Assembly (NCBI RefSeq): GCF_905404315.1
Contig: NC_066310.1
Location: forward strand, 3,782,001 to 3,846,000
Reading direction: 5' to 3'
Origin: Leptidea sinapis
Lineage: Eukaryota; Arthropoda; Insecta; Lepidoptera; Pieridae
DNA: 64,000 nucleotides
Position 1 is the stretch's first letter; every line of letters begins with the position of its first letter. Positions 1 to 12,149 of this stretch are shown here, in pieces. A program made the position numbers and the translations under genes. The notes beneath the pieces were generated by a model, which had not been told where the DNA came from, searched no databases, and worked only from the letters and a program-made list of their open reading frames with translations.

Positions 1-395
1 TCTTATTCAGTTGCCCTCGACTGTCTTCTTCTCTTTATGATCTCCTTCCTCCTCATATCCCTCGCCCCACTGATTTAAAATCCTTACTCTCCTTTGTTAA
101 TTCCCCTTTTGTTTATATTCATAAAATAAAAGAAAACTTTAGTTTGTTTGTCTTTTAATCAACTAACCCTTTGTGTATAAATAATATTGTGTGTGTCTTT
201 TTTGTCTTAGATACATCAACAGTGTTCTTTGCGGTAGATGATATTCTGTTTCGAGATCTTGTTTATTCACAAAGCCTGCTTTATATAAAAGAGATGATGA
301 ATATATACTCGACATTGATGGAATCTAAAAAGGATACGCCATCAAGCCAAACAATAATAATATATTTCGCCTATTTTATGGCATTTATTCATTTT
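1..395. other. AT-rich non-coding DNA
   Basis: No gene or repeat boundary is recognised here. The only open frame (171-398, plus) is short, has no recognisable domain and runs into the repeat that starts near 397. Confidence 0.5.
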
Positions 396-396
396 T

Positions 397-960
397 AACC
401 GACTTCAAAAAAGGAGGAGGTTCTCAATTCGTCGGTTTTTTTTTATGTATGTTACCTCAAAACTTTCGACTGGGTGAACCGATTTTAATAATTCTTTTTT
501 TATTTGAAAGCTGGTGCTTCCCGTGTGGTCCCATTGTATTTTGATCCGACAATGGAATCCATGAGAACACCATAAATACACACATAAGTCTTCAATTTGC
601 TATACATACGTTGCTGCTATACGTGGATGTAGTGGAGCAGGTAAGTGGATGATAAATTTACAAATAACTCAATATTGCGCCAACCGATTTCGATGATTCT
701 TTTTTTATTGGAAAGGATATACTTCAAAGTTACTTTGGTGAGAGTTTGGTTTGGTTCTAAATACGGAACTCTTCAATTCTTAAGAACAAATTAACGACAC
801 TCGACCGAATCTTCAAAAGTATACTTCAAATTCACTAAAAATCAAAAAATATTTTTTTAACAAAAAACAACCGACTTCTAAAACACTATTCCAAAACAAT
901 AGATATAATATGCACTAAAAAGTATAAAAATAATTGCGTATTTTTATACAATCTAATTAA
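397..960 (+). repeat. Interspersed repeat of the 'GACTTCAAAAAAGGAGG' family, copy 1
   Basis: Starts with CCGACTTCAAAAAAGGAGG, followed by a 'tctcaattcgtcgg' block, and ends near a second, diverged CCGACTTC block at about 870-960. The same starting block occurs near 17697, in reverse at 37740-37858, and at 55525-56405, which shows it is a dispersed family. No coding capacity is seen. The class of element is not identified. Confidence 0.65.
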
Positions 961-2814
961 TTATTCTAATTCTAGTTACGATTATTGTAATTTTAAGAGT
1001 GGATAAAACATTTTACACACACAACAACAAATCATATTTGATAACAGATTTCATTTTGCAACATCTAAAGGCTGTAATGTTTTAATCTGAAAATAAGAAA
1101 ACGGTCTCGGTCTTGCACCTATTGTTGGCCCACGGGCCGCATATCACGTTACACAACAGGATGAAATAGGTGTTTACGTTGCGCGCGCACACAGGAAAAA
1201 ATTTGGTATGATTTGGAGACTACTATTACGGAGTGTATAGTCTCCATAGTAACTATATTTAAAATGGCCGATAAACGTAACGTTTGCCGAGTTTAAAATA
1301 AATAAATAAAAAGAAATATTTTTGTTTTTTTTAACACACGTGTTTTATAAATCATAGTACGTAAATGTACATGTATAATATGTGTAATTTTTAATTACAT
1401 AAGGACGAGAATGAGTATTGATATTGATATATTGATCACAGAACAGAAAGTTATTTCTGTTCCGTGATGATGATTATGAATGTTCGTGATAAAGTGGTCT
1501 GTCTGTTATAAGCTTTTGTATTTATGATTTAAATTTTAAGTGTTTTTACATGTTTGAGGTTAAATTGTCGTTATTTACTCTTTCAATTTGTTTACATTAC
1601 ACACTTCAATTAAAATCTTGTTGAGAAATGTATTGAATAAAAATATTAGAATTACAACTTAAAACTAAGATTTGTAAAAGTTAAAATAGTGTCACTGATG
1701 AAGAAAACGATGGTATAGTTTTTTCGAAACTTCTGAAAAGAATCATCAAATACTTTGAACCAAGTCCAGCGTTTACACAAGTATCTAAACATTCGTTAAA
1801 CTTTAATGATCTACGTTTTACGTCAACTCTCAACTGACCACTTCAGATAGTTTTGCTTCTCGCTTTTGGATACAAACTTGAAAACCACCGTCCGCGTCGG
1901 CGTCAATATTGTTGTAATTTGATACAAGTAAATTATTTTTGAATTAAATCTTGTTGTTTTATTCAAACAAAACAAATCTTATAACTATATTTACAGTATT
2001 ATACAAACAATCATTACGGGGAAGTGTACCAAGAATACTGACAGCATTTCGGCGTTAGCTAGGCTGATCAGTTGACCGAAATAGCTGCTAGCGCTTGGGT
2101 TTCATCTAACCCTATTGAGGCGCGTAGATAGTACTTTGTACATTCTCCGCTACTCCGGGCTTCACGGGCCAAGTGCCTCGACACGAAACGGCACAATTAT
2201 TATGAATTTAATTGTGAAATATTTATTATTTTTAAGGTCTATATTGTTTGTTTTAATTGGCGTACTCCTTAATTTGGGTTAAAATAAAACTAAAGATTCA
2301 TCAAACGATCTTCACCATTATTTTTCTATGTACGGAACTAAATTTAGAAATCCTCAGAGATCCTCCGTAATTGCCAGACTTAACCCCAAACGACTACCAT
2401 TTTTCCGCAAATTGTACAATGTTTTGCACGTTTGAAACTTTTCATTAATTGCCTTCACAGAGTTTGTTGAGTCCAGTTCCCCAGAGTTTTACTGGCAAAA
2501 TTGACTTTCTCATGAATTCTTGTCAATGTACAATCAACATTGGCAAACTCAAGATATTTCTTCTGATTCACTCGCTGCGAAAAATATATTATTTTACTTT
2601 CCCTATAGAGCTTTTTTTTCGTCAAAATTGTTATATTACGTCTAACCAAAAATGGCAAAAATTACAAAGGGAAATATTTAAAAGTCGGTTAATAAACCGA
2701 AATAAAATGTTTGTTACTTTTAGTACAATTTCATATATTAATTTTAACCCCCGTTGTATTATAGTTACAAGTTGCGCGCTAGGACCGTGCTCAAACTATT
2801 TTTGATAGTTTAAG
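961..2814. other. Non-coding stretch without recognised gene
   Basis: AT-rich, with no convincing ORF. The block at about 2102-2190 (containing 'cattctccg...cacgggccaagtg...ctcgacac') recurs at 19075-19155, so it is a small dispersed repeat. The opposing ORFs at 2449-2805 and 2455-2658 have no recognisable domain and are judged chance frames. Confidence 0.5.
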
Positions 2815-3019
2815 AAATAAAAAATGTAACGCTTTGATCTTTTTAGTATGCAGATATAGTAGGTTAGTATTTTAATATGCAGTAAATCTCTATTAAATAC
2901 AGTTTTTGAAGTGAAACTTCTTGGCTTGCATGAGGGTAAAATTTTTACGGATGAAACGCAAAAACAGGACACGAAAATATGGGACGTAAAGAAAGAAGAG
3001 GGAGAGAGCGATAGAGAGA

Positions 3020-3205
3020 GAGTGTAAAGGGCGAACGTAGCTATTAGCTACGTTTTGAACTTCGCCCTAAGAAAATTGAAAATATTCAATTTATTGGTTA
3101 TACCCCGTTTTTTGAAAATCGTCGTTTTCATCAGATCTCGACGTTTTAAGGTCCTAGGAAGCTTCCCTGACTAATCCCGCGATGGTGTCCGTACGTCTGT
3201 ATGTA

Positions 3206-3236
<31 letters not shown>

Positions 3237-3480
3237 AAACCTCTTATAACTTTTGAAGGGCTTGACAAATTTCATCGCAGTCGGCGCCATTCGAAAGTTT
3301 CGTAGATTTTAAGAAATCTCAAAAAAACGAAATTTTTTCATATGTGTTTTTTTTGGAATAACTTTTCAACGGCTTTACCGATCGATTCCAAAAACTAATC
3401 AATTCTTAACGTCAGAAAACCACACCGATCATCACCAGGCCGGTCAAAATCGGTTGATTTGTTCGTGAGTTATCGTTGAC
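3020..3480 (+). repeat. Repeat with an embedded GT microsatellite
   Basis: A short hairpin (GGGCGAA...TTCGCCC, about 3029-3070, with inner AACGTAGCT/AGCTACGTT) is followed by a block resembling a repeat known from many insects. That block carries a (TG)n tract at about 3205-3236, followed by 'aacctcttataactttt'. Insertion boundaries are not defined. Confidence 0.5.
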
Positions 3481-4790
3481 AAAATAAAACCAAAACAAGT
3501 GTTTTTGATCAATTGAAACAAAGCTTCTATATGATGCTTTAAAATTGCGTCCATTGCCGCCAACCGCGTAAAAATCAGTTCATTCATTCAAAATTAATTG
3601 AAATATCCCAAAATAATGTTTTATTAAACTTTTATCAAACATTATTTTCAGAATGTTTTTTTCAAATTAATCCGAAATTTAATTTCTGATCAAATGCATG
3701 TTCTGAGTTCTATTATAAAGAATAAAAAAACATAGAACAGCTAACTCATTGAGTTCGAAGAGGTCAAAATTGTTATAAGTACAATTTGAACCGTTTAGGT
3801 ATGGAATTAGCGGGACGTTGCAGGGATGGCCTTTAGGGTCAACCGTTCTCCTTATTGTTTTTTTAGATTTCTATGATGCATATCAACATTTATCAAGGAA
3901 TTTTTAATATTAAAAAAAAACAGCACATGTTGTTTTTGATAATTAACATTTTTTGAGTTTATTCATTACAAACACAAGTTTATCCATAAAAAAATAATAC
4001 AAATAAAAAACAAATATTAGTTGTATATGACAGCAGTACAGTCAATTTAAGATTATTTATTCTACCTAGTCTTTCTTGCTTTTTAGAATATAATTGAAAT
4101 AAAAACATACAAGCTAAAAAGAAAACAAGCTATGCTATATTATCATTATTATAGAAAACATATTTATAGATAATATTTAATATTTCCAGAGTCTTTATCC
4201 TAAATGCCTCATAATCACGGCACTAAATTCTTTTTGAACTCTGTAGTCTCTTATAAAATCACAATTTTCAAAATTATTCAAAGAGATATATTTGCTCATA
4301 AAAATGCATATATATTCGGACATCTTCAAAAATGATCATCACATTTCAACCATTATACAATAAAATACATATACAACATAATTATTATATTTACAAATTT
4401 ACTCAATTCATGATAAAATTAGCACGTTTTACAGATAGCCTCATTTTATTTGATATTTCCGCCACTGCACAAATTTTTTAGTGATGTAAGAGTATATTAC
4501 TGCTTTAAAGTAAGTGTTTACTCAACTAAAAGACTGGCGTAGCCGGATGCGCTTGGGATTCTTGTTGTGTTAGAAGACAGAATTAGTGACGATGGCCATT
4601 TAGTCACCACTATACTCGTTGTCATCTATTTTATTAAAAAACATCAGAATTCTAAACGAGGTTGCTGCAATGGTTGCTGTAATCGATGTAAATAATCTTT
4701 TCCCAAAGGAAATTACAAGACAAAAATGTAGGCATGTACATATATGAATACAGGAAGACAATCAGTGAAAAATATGTTAAATACTTAAAA
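3481..4790. other. Intergenic DNA downstream of the LRR gene
   Basis: AT-rich with no recognised gene or repeat. It lies 3' of the minus-strand LRR gene and may hold the end of its 3' UTR if the nearest polyadenylation signal is not used. Confidence 0.4.
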
Positions 4791-4796
4791 TTTATT
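4791..4796 (-). promoter_or_regulatory. Possible polyadenylation signal of the LRR gene
   Basis: The plus strand reads TTTATT, i.e. AATAAA on the minus strand, about 100 nt beyond the stop codon of the LRR gene. The position suits a short 3' UTR. AATAAA is frequent by chance in DNA this AT-rich. Confidence 0.4.
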
Positions 4797-4894
4797 TACA
4801 AAAACAATTCTCTTGAATATGTCTTTTAATATACAATTTAAGCCGATAAATACTCTTAAATACCTCATTAACCTCTTGATGAAAACATTCTCTC

Positions 4895-7587
4895 TTACCC
4901 TAACAAATCTCGATGGCCTTCTGAAATACTGCTTGCAAAAGATTGTCTTATTTGTAAGCCTGATTCGAAACGCAAAGCATTGTTTCTGCGTTTATAAATT
5001 ATGTAGCCAGCGCCAACAAATATAAATACTGTGAGAAAAGAACACCAAATAATTAGTGATATTGAAGAGGAATTCGATGCAGATGACGTTGGTTTAGCAT
5101 TTGGAATTTCTGTAGTTGTGGTGTATTCTGTGTTTCCACATCTTATTCCAAAAACATTATCTTCGTGATAAATTTTATGTATCGATGTTACCTCGATCAT
5201 TCTAGTTGACGTCTTGTTAATATTGTTCATATTACGAAGAATTTCTTTACACTGAATTGGATTACCTCCTAAGCTTAAACATTGAAGTTTTGGTGCAATA
5301 TCAATCAATCTATCGACATTGAGCTCCCTAATATTATTATAATCTATAATCAGCTTTCTCAACTCAGCACATTCGTGAAGTAAATCTGCATCTAATGCAT
5401 CAATATTGTTTCTGGAAATATCAAGTATCTCAGCTTGATTCAACCCTTTAAGGCTACCATAACGTAAATTGCCTAATTTGTTAGATGATATGTTAAGTAA
5501 CCTTAATATTTTATTGTTTTGAAATGTGCCTGGAGATATATAAGAAACTTGATTATGACTCAAATCTAGAGACTGCAACTTAGCCAAGTTTTGTAAAAAC
5601 GAACTATTTACATTACTAATTGAGTTATTACTTAAATCCAGACTAACTAATTCTCTGAAGTAACTTAAATTTAAAGAGGAAATTGTATTAGAAGCTAAAC
5701 TTAAATCACTTAACTCTTTCAATGAATTACTGTACAAATTATTGAACATCGTTATATTATTATACGAAAGTTTAAATACTTTTAGAGAACGAAATGATTT
5801 TAATATTTCCTTAGTTATATTAGAAATTAAATTATGAGATAAATCTAAGAAAGATATCTCAGGCATCGTTGCAGTAGGTATTTCCTTTAATCTGTTGTTG
5901 TTAAGATAGAGAGCTTTTAAACTACTAATATAATCTGTTTTTATCTCAAAATACGATAAATTGTTGTGAGAAACATCTAAACTATACATATTATTGGTCC
6001 CATTAAAATTATCTGGATCTATAAATTGTAATGCGTTATTTGATATGTTTATCCTGTTTACTACATTCATATCTTTAAATGCATATTTTTCTACTTTGGT
6101 AAAATTGAAGTTACTTATATCCAGATATCGCAAGAATTTAGCAGGGCTAAACATATTCTCTTTTATGATTCCTACTAAATTATTGCCCGTAACATTCAAA
6201 TATTGTAGACTTTGTAGTGGTAATGAAAATGGCTCAATCGTTAATATACGGTTCATTGATATATCCAACTTTTTTATGATCATTAAATTTCTGAAAGACC
6301 CTTGTTCAATCACCGTAAGCTTATTGTCGTTTAAAAGTAATTCTGTTAAATTATGTAGTGAGTTATTCAAAAAATTTACTTGGGATATAAAATTGTGGGA
6401 AAGATCTAATATACTCAGCTCAGTTATATTTGCGAAACTTGAATTATCTATATATTTTATCATGTTTGTGCTTAAGTTGAGTGTTTTTAAGGAAGCCATG
6501 TCACAAAATGCATTTTTGTCAAGACCAGAAACACTTTGATTATATAAATTTAATTTCACGATATTTTTCAGTCCAATAAATGAGAATTCTGATATATTTC
6601 CGCTAATTTTATTATTTTCCAAGTTGAGGTATTGTAATACGCTATGCTTAAAGAATTTATCTTCAATTTTGGTAAGTTGGTTATTCTTAAAGTTTAAATA
6701 CCGAAGGTTACCGTTGTTGATGAACATAACATTCTCCAAAATGGATATAATTCTATTTTGACTAAAGTCAACTACTTGTAGATTAAATGCTTGGTTGAAG
6801 CAGTTTGATTCAATGGTTTTTATGACATTGTTTGACATGTTTAACTTTTCAAGTGCAACCAATCTATTTATCTCATATCCTGAAACTTTCTCAATAAGAT
6901 TATACGACAAATCTAAATCTTTCAGCGATTTCAAATTAACAAGTGACATATTTAGAGATGTTAATTTATTATTCTGAAGTTGGAGGCATGATAAGTTTTT
7001 GAGGTCATTAAATACGCTGTCACTTAGAGTTTCAATTCTGTTATGATCCAAATGGATCATTTCCATATTTGACATATATTGGAATACTTCAATCGATATA
7101 TCCTTAATTCTATTATAACTAAGATCAAGGACTCTGATTGTGCTATCTCTTCCTTCGTAAACTGTCAATGAACTAGGAAACAGTTCTTCAATCGCATTGT
7201 GTGACAAATTAAGGTGCTCCATTGCCAGTAAATTTTTCAGAGCATAGTTTTTAACATGTATTATTCCATTGTTGGAAATATCCATGTATTTTGTTTTTGA
7301 AAAGTATCTGAATGCAGCTTCTTCTATAGATGTCCAAGTATTGCCAATCGCTTTTATGGACCTTACTCGGGAATCAAAGTTGGTCGAACCGAAAAATCCT
7401 GCCATTAGATTGTTGACGTAAGAATCTTTGATTATGAAAGTGACATATGGCTCGAAGTCACATGACAGGATATTAGTACTTCCCGCATAGTTAACGCAGA
7501 CGACAGAGTATACGCAGTTATTCTGTATATCTTCTGTCTCACATGTGTTTGTCGCTGAAGTCCGGTATGCAACCGATGCTAAGAGAT
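4895..7587 (-). CDS. Leucine-rich-repeat transmembrane protein, large terminal exon
   Basis: A continuous frame of about 897 codons encodes a Cys-containing N-terminal cap and roughly 28-30 tandem LRRs of the LxxLxLxxNxI type. These are followed by a C-terminal cap with Cys residues, a Ser/Thr-rich stalk, one transmembrane helix about 33 residues from the C terminus (SLIIWCSFLTVFIFVGAGYI) and a short basic tail. Many N-x-S/T sequons fit an extracellular ectodomain. There is no TIR domain, so it is not a Toll receptor. The open frame extends to an ATG at 7663, but a clear splice acceptor (pyrimidine-rich tract ending TTGCAG) precedes 7587. The first residues after it (LLASVAYRT) look like the end of a signal peptide, so I place the exon start at 7587 in split phase. 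The upstream exon was not found. Likely role: cell-surface recognition or adhesion. Ligand unknown. Confidence 0.88.
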
Positions 7588-8000
7588 CTGCAATAAGAAA
7601 ATTAAATTTCCATTCAAAATTAAAAAATTCGATCTTATAATTATGCTTTAAAATGTGGCCCAATACTTGATTAGTTCAATACAGAACTTCACTGGTACGA
7701 TTACCGATTTTTCTGCATATTGATTATCGCAATGAAAATGCATTATATTTTTATAGTGGCTTATATTCTAATGTCTGTCTTTTAAGACTTCTGTGAAGAA
7801 CTATTTTCTATTAGATTATACAGAAGTTGTATGTATTTTGTTATGAGTTTTAATAGTGCACTTCTGGAAGAAATTCTTTAGGCGATGTTGGAAGTGAAAA
7901 AAAATTAAGGCGAAACTTAAATAAACAGTATCGAAAAATAGAAAAAATAATCAATTAAGCCAATACTTTTCAATTACGAATTATGAATATACGTATGTTT
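7588..8000. other. Intron or upstream region of the LRR gene
   Basis: It begins with the splice acceptor on the minus strand (TTGCAG). The minus strand should carry an exon with the signal-peptide start somewhere upstream, but no convincing ATG-hydrophobic-GT donor exon is visible here. Confidence 0.45.
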
Positions 8001-8227
8001 GATATAGTGACCCTGACTACTAAGCTAGAGGTCTTGGGTTCGAATCCCGATAGGTGCAATCATTTATATGATGAATATGGATGTTTGTGTCCGAGTCATA
8101 GATGTTTATATGTATTTATGTATGTTTAATTAATTATATTGTATTAAATATATCGTTGTCTTGTGCAGGCTATGCCTAGTTTGGGGCAAGATAATTTGTG
8201 TAAAAGTGTGTCAATATTATTATTATA
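8001..8227 (+). mobile_element. tRNA-derived SINE, copy 1
   Basis: Carries a pol III B box (GGTTCGAATCC, 8037-8047) followed by 'taggtgcaa', a SINE body shared with copies at 43584, 42473-43130 and 56697-57010, and a (ATT)n tail. The 5' A-box region is degenerate or truncated. Confidence 0.85.
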
Positions 8228-8229
8228 CA

Positions 8230-8471
8230 CTAGCTGATACCCCGTGACGTCCTTCGCGTACATATTTTATATCTTGGGTTACATTATTGGACTTTTAGTA
8301 GGGATCCCAAATTTTTTTGAAAATGTAACTTTATATCAACCTTATATCAACCCGGGATAATGTAGCTTCCCAACTGTGAAAGAATTATTCAAATCGATTC
8401 AGTAGTTGCGGAGCCTATTCAATATAAACAAACAATCAAAATATCTTTACTCTTTATAATATTAGTATAGA
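8230..8471 (-). mobile_element. Short non-autonomous Helitron-like element
   Basis: Read on the minus strand it begins TCTATACTAATATTATA and ends GCTAG. It is flanked by A on the 5' side and T on the 3' side, as expected for Helitron insertion between A and T without target duplication. It encodes nothing and abuts the (ATT)n tail of the preceding SINE. Confidence 0.7.
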
Positions 8472-8559
8472 TTAATATTTCCTCCATAACGATAAAGCTA
8501 TTACTCATTTGTCCAGCTAATGAGTTGATATGCTTATCTACATACACATTCATAATTTA

Positions 8560-8960
8560 ATCAAAATTTTAAAAATCCTTTCCACCAGTACTAGCTTGTA
8601 CCATGACTTGTTTTCTTGTCATGTTCTAGATATAATCAGAAAACTGCTGAACCGATTTTAATGAAAATGTTTTAATGTAGATTTAAAAATAATTAGTATT
8701 AGATTAATAAATCAGTTTGGTTAAGAGATAGTTCTTACATTGATTCATGATCCTTAATTATTTTTATTCCAAATTTTATTAATGTAAGAATATTTCTGTT
8801 GGAGAAATATTTGACGCACGGTTTGACAGTTCTGCATTATTTGGTTACAAGAAGTGGGTACAACGAAATAATTTTTTTGTATGTAATGGTTCAACTTCTA
8901 CAAAGTTCATTATTTACAAATAAGTATAATACATATTTTAAATGATCAAAATAAAATTTA
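8560..8960 (+). repeat. Diverged Helitron-like repeat
   Basis: Contains blocks ('ctgaaccgattttaatg', 'gacgcacggtttgacagtt') also found in the better-preserved elements at 41830-42310 and 44905-45266. The ends are not preserved. Confidence 0.45.
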
Positions 8961-9229
8961 TATATCATTATTTATTATTTGTCTAACAGCCAGTCGCAGA
9001 AACCATATATTTAAAAGTTAATGTTTTCTTATATGACATGCTATCTTTGACTGTCAAAATGAAAAAGAATGTGACGGTATTATATTTAATGAAACATTTA
9101 CTTGAATGAGGCTTTCTGCAAGTGGCGGTGAGATCGGAAACGAAATATTGTATCATTGGAAATGTAAGTATAGAAAAGTAATAACTATATATTTCATCCA
9201 GTATTATGAAAAACACCAAGGGATACGAT

Positions 9230-9547
9230 TTTTTTTTTATGAAAGTAAGGGACGAGATGAGTAGGACGTTCAGCTGATGGTAATTGATACGCCCTACCCA
9301 TTACAATGCAGTGCCGCTCAGGATTCTTGAGAAACCAAAAAAATTCTGAGCGGCACTACAATAATTGCGCTCATCACCTTGAGATATAAGATAGTTAAGT
9401 CTCATTTGTCCAGTAATTTCACTAGCTACGGCGCCCTTCAGACCGAAACACAGTAATGTTTACACATTACTGCTTCACGGGAGAAATAGGCACTGTTGTG
9501 GTACCCGTAATCTAGACGGCGTCCTGTGCAAAGGAGCCTCCCACTTT
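9230..9547 (-). repeat. Family B interspersed repeat, copy 1
   Basis: Sense is minus, ending in an A-rich tail (plus strand TTTTTTTATGAAAGTAAGGG). The body has two conserved short inverted repeats (GTGCCGCTCAG/CTGAGCGGCAC and GTAATG/CATTAC). At least ten other copies occur in the window. A SINE-like or LINE-tail origin is likely. No tRNA boxes are seen. Confidence 0.8.
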
Positions 9548-9559
9548 AAAATATATAGC

Positions 9560-10200
9560 CAAATCTTGAAAAACAGCTTAGATTTATCAATATTTTCTAT
9601 TATCTGCTAATTATATAAAATTTCAATTATTAATGCTACACCTGAAAACAAAATACTTCGCAAATTACAGCCTTATTTTTTTTAACTAGACTAAGGGAAC
9701 GTCCGTACTTGCCCTTATTATTATTGTATTTTTTTTTCAAATTTTTATTATTTGAAGTGGTAGACGAAGAGATTTTAAAGTTTTGGGTTAATTTATGCAG
9801 ATTTTGCCTCGGTTATATGTATTTTAGGAGAGATGCGAATATAAAATTTATCATTGCATAGGAAATGACTACTCAGAGACTACTAATCTTTTCTATCCTA
9901 ATCCTACTTTTCAATTATTATCGAAGTTATTAAAAATATACTATTAAATATTATTAAAAAATATATATTGTTTTATTTCTCGCTTTTTTTTTTTAAATTA
10001 TGAACAAGCACAGCGTCATAATTATTACAATTAATCTACTTGTATTTCCTTTTGATTTATTTTTTAGAATTTCACTTATTTTTGTGCGCCTACACATAAC
10101 ATAAAAGTAAAACTTAAAAGTTGATATTTTAGTAAAAAGATATACTAACACAAATATATCCAAAATGTTCTATGAATACTTGCATTTAATTTAGGTATTA
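9560..10200. other. AT-rich non-coding DNA
   Basis: No ORF, RNA gene or recognised repeat. Confidence 0.4.
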
Positions 10201-10204
10201 AAAT

Positions 10205-10580
10205 GAAATAAAAAAAAATGTAATACATACACAAAATAAACAGTAACTCCATTATTTCATCCCTTACAGGTAGCACTAACTAAATAAACTTTCTCCAATC
10301 CAAGCAGCAATTCGTTTGATCACTAAACTTTTACGAATACGTATGCCATTATCATAATGAGTATTCAAATGAACAGAAATAAAATTTGTGTCAGCTAAAT
10401 ATAACGAGACGTGCTTTTGTTGGGACACTGATAACGCTATTGTCTCTATTAAAATAAAATACAAAACAACAACATTTATAACTAATCTATCATGTGTGTA
10501 CATCCGCAAACATGCATTTGATAGCACACTTAATTTGTGCCAATATTATTTGACAAGTTTTTCTTATATGGGCTAGTGTA
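10205..10580 (+). repeat. Segment duplicated in direct orientation at 14005-14300, copy 1
   Basis: Shares long blocks with 14005-14300, including 'cactaaacttttacgaat', 'tttgtgtcagcta' and 'tgccaatattatttgacaag'. A minus-strand 83-codon frame here has a hydrophobic N-terminal segment, but the second copy breaks the frame by one base, which argues against a conserved gene. Origin unknown. Confidence 0.6.
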
Positions 10581-10822
10581 GATAGTTAAAGAATATAATA
10601 TAGCTTCATCTAATAGTGATTAAGGATTTTTGGAGTCGCCTACGTCAAATGGAAAAGGAATTTCTTTTAGGGTCACTTTCTTGTAGTCTAGCAAAAGTGC
10701 GTGCAGTTATTAAGCTTAAATCGTTTCTGTAATTGTGTATTTTATACAAAAATTTCGAAAAAAAAAAATAAAAAACGTAGTCTCTGAGTTTTACGCTGTT
10801 ATACCAAAGCTGAGTTATAATA

Positions 10823-11346
10823 TTTTTTTTATTTTATGGAATAGGAGGACAAACGAGCGTACGGGTCACCTGATGTTAAGTGATCACCGCCACCCACATT
10901 CTCTTGCAACACCAGAAGAATCACAGGAGCGTTGCCGGCCTTTAAGGAAGGTGTAAGCGCTTTTTTTGAAGGTACCCATGTCGTATCGTCCCGGAAACAC
11001 AGCACAAGGAAGTTCATTCCACAGCTTTGTAGTACGTGGAAGAAAGCTCATTGTAAACCGCACTGTGGAGGACCGCCAAACATCCAGATGGTGGGGATGA
11101 TATCCTAACTTGTGGCGTGTCGTACGAAGGTGGAATTCGGCGGCAGGAATCAGGTTATATATAGACAATTTGTAGGTAGTACAGAGAAAACCACGTATAT
11201 CTTTCAAGCAGGACTACATTCTAGCGCTTGGCGAGGAGCAGGTTGGGCCACATATTATGGAATATTATGTCTCTTACCTCTGGTCTGGAGCACCCAATAT
11301 AATCTCAAATCATTTGCTATCGTGCAACGCAGAATAGATAGAATCT
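10823..11346 (-). mobile_element. Family A LINE 3' fragment with inverted 5' part
   Basis: On the minus strand 11190-10823 encodes the C-terminal end of a jockey/CR1-like reverse transcriptase protein (NLIPAAEFH..., RSFLPRTTKLWNELP, then LKGRQR), followed by a short 3' UTR and an A-rich tail. The segment 11205-11346 encodes the immediately upstream part (WSGAP motif) but on the plus strand, so the 5' end is inverted. Non-functional. Confidence 0.82.
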
Positions 11347-11394
11347 AGTTTCTTTTTATATCAGAAGGTTCATTTATCCCATGTGATAGGAATT

Positions 11395-11830
11395 AGAGTG
11401 GCCATTTAAATAATAATATTGTTCACAAAAATCGTCATCTTTTAGCTCTAAATAGAAATCATTATAACACTAGAAATAAGGGATTGCTTGTAACTAAATC
11501 TAGTAAGCTTTATGAGATACATAATACTTTAAGGGTAATGTAAATGTATACAAAAAAATGTATACACTTTTATAATAAAGTCCCAGGCATTATCTATAAA
11601 TAAATTTGAGTGTTTTATTAAAAAATGGCTCCGTCGTAAGTCCTACTACTCCACAGCTGAATATCTAAGTGATCGGACAGCCTGGGACAAGATTATGATT
11701 ATTTTATAGCAATAACAATGACAGTACAATATTGTATATTTTATTAAGAAGAGCGGCAAAAACGAATGCTGGGAGAGTTTCTTGCGCCGCTTCGTCTCGT
11801 AGCGTAAGAAATGACATCAAAAAGAAATCT
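11395..11830 (+). mobile_element. LINE 3' fragment (YNTRNK-type C terminus)
   Basis: The broken plus-strand frame encodes NHYNTRNKGLLVTKSSKLYE, then FYNKVPG and YYSTAEYLSD, typical of the C-terminal end of jockey/R1-like LINE proteins. Several stops and a short duplication interrupt it. A similar tail lies at 58975-59265. Confidence 0.7.
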
Positions 11831-12149
11831 AAAGGAATCAATTTCGAGAAAATAAATGGCTTTTGTGCAAGCCACGATATTATAAGCTAGAAACATGATA
11901 TCTACACAAATAAGAACCACAACAAGCACCTCTCTTCTGAAGGTTTTTCTACTTGCGATCATACCTACGGATTTGGACTAATAATATATTTAACACGGTC
12001 ACTGTCCAATGACTCCAAAGAAGTGACATATGTACCAAACTCATATTTTCATGAATCTAGTTGGAGTCATAGTCCATATGTAAGATGTTTTTCATAATTA
12101 GACTGGACGAAGAGAAGAAAGTCATTTATCCATATGTGAGGAGGGTGAA

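Noticed and set aside
7588..7663. ATG at 7663 as the true start of the LRR protein
   Set aside because: The first 25 residues are not signal-like, and a strong splice acceptor lies between this ATG and the Cys-rich cap.
10276..10527. 83-codon minus frame with a hydrophobic start as a small membrane protein
   Set aside because: The duplicated copy at 14005-14300 breaks the frame by an indel, and there is no domain or splice context.
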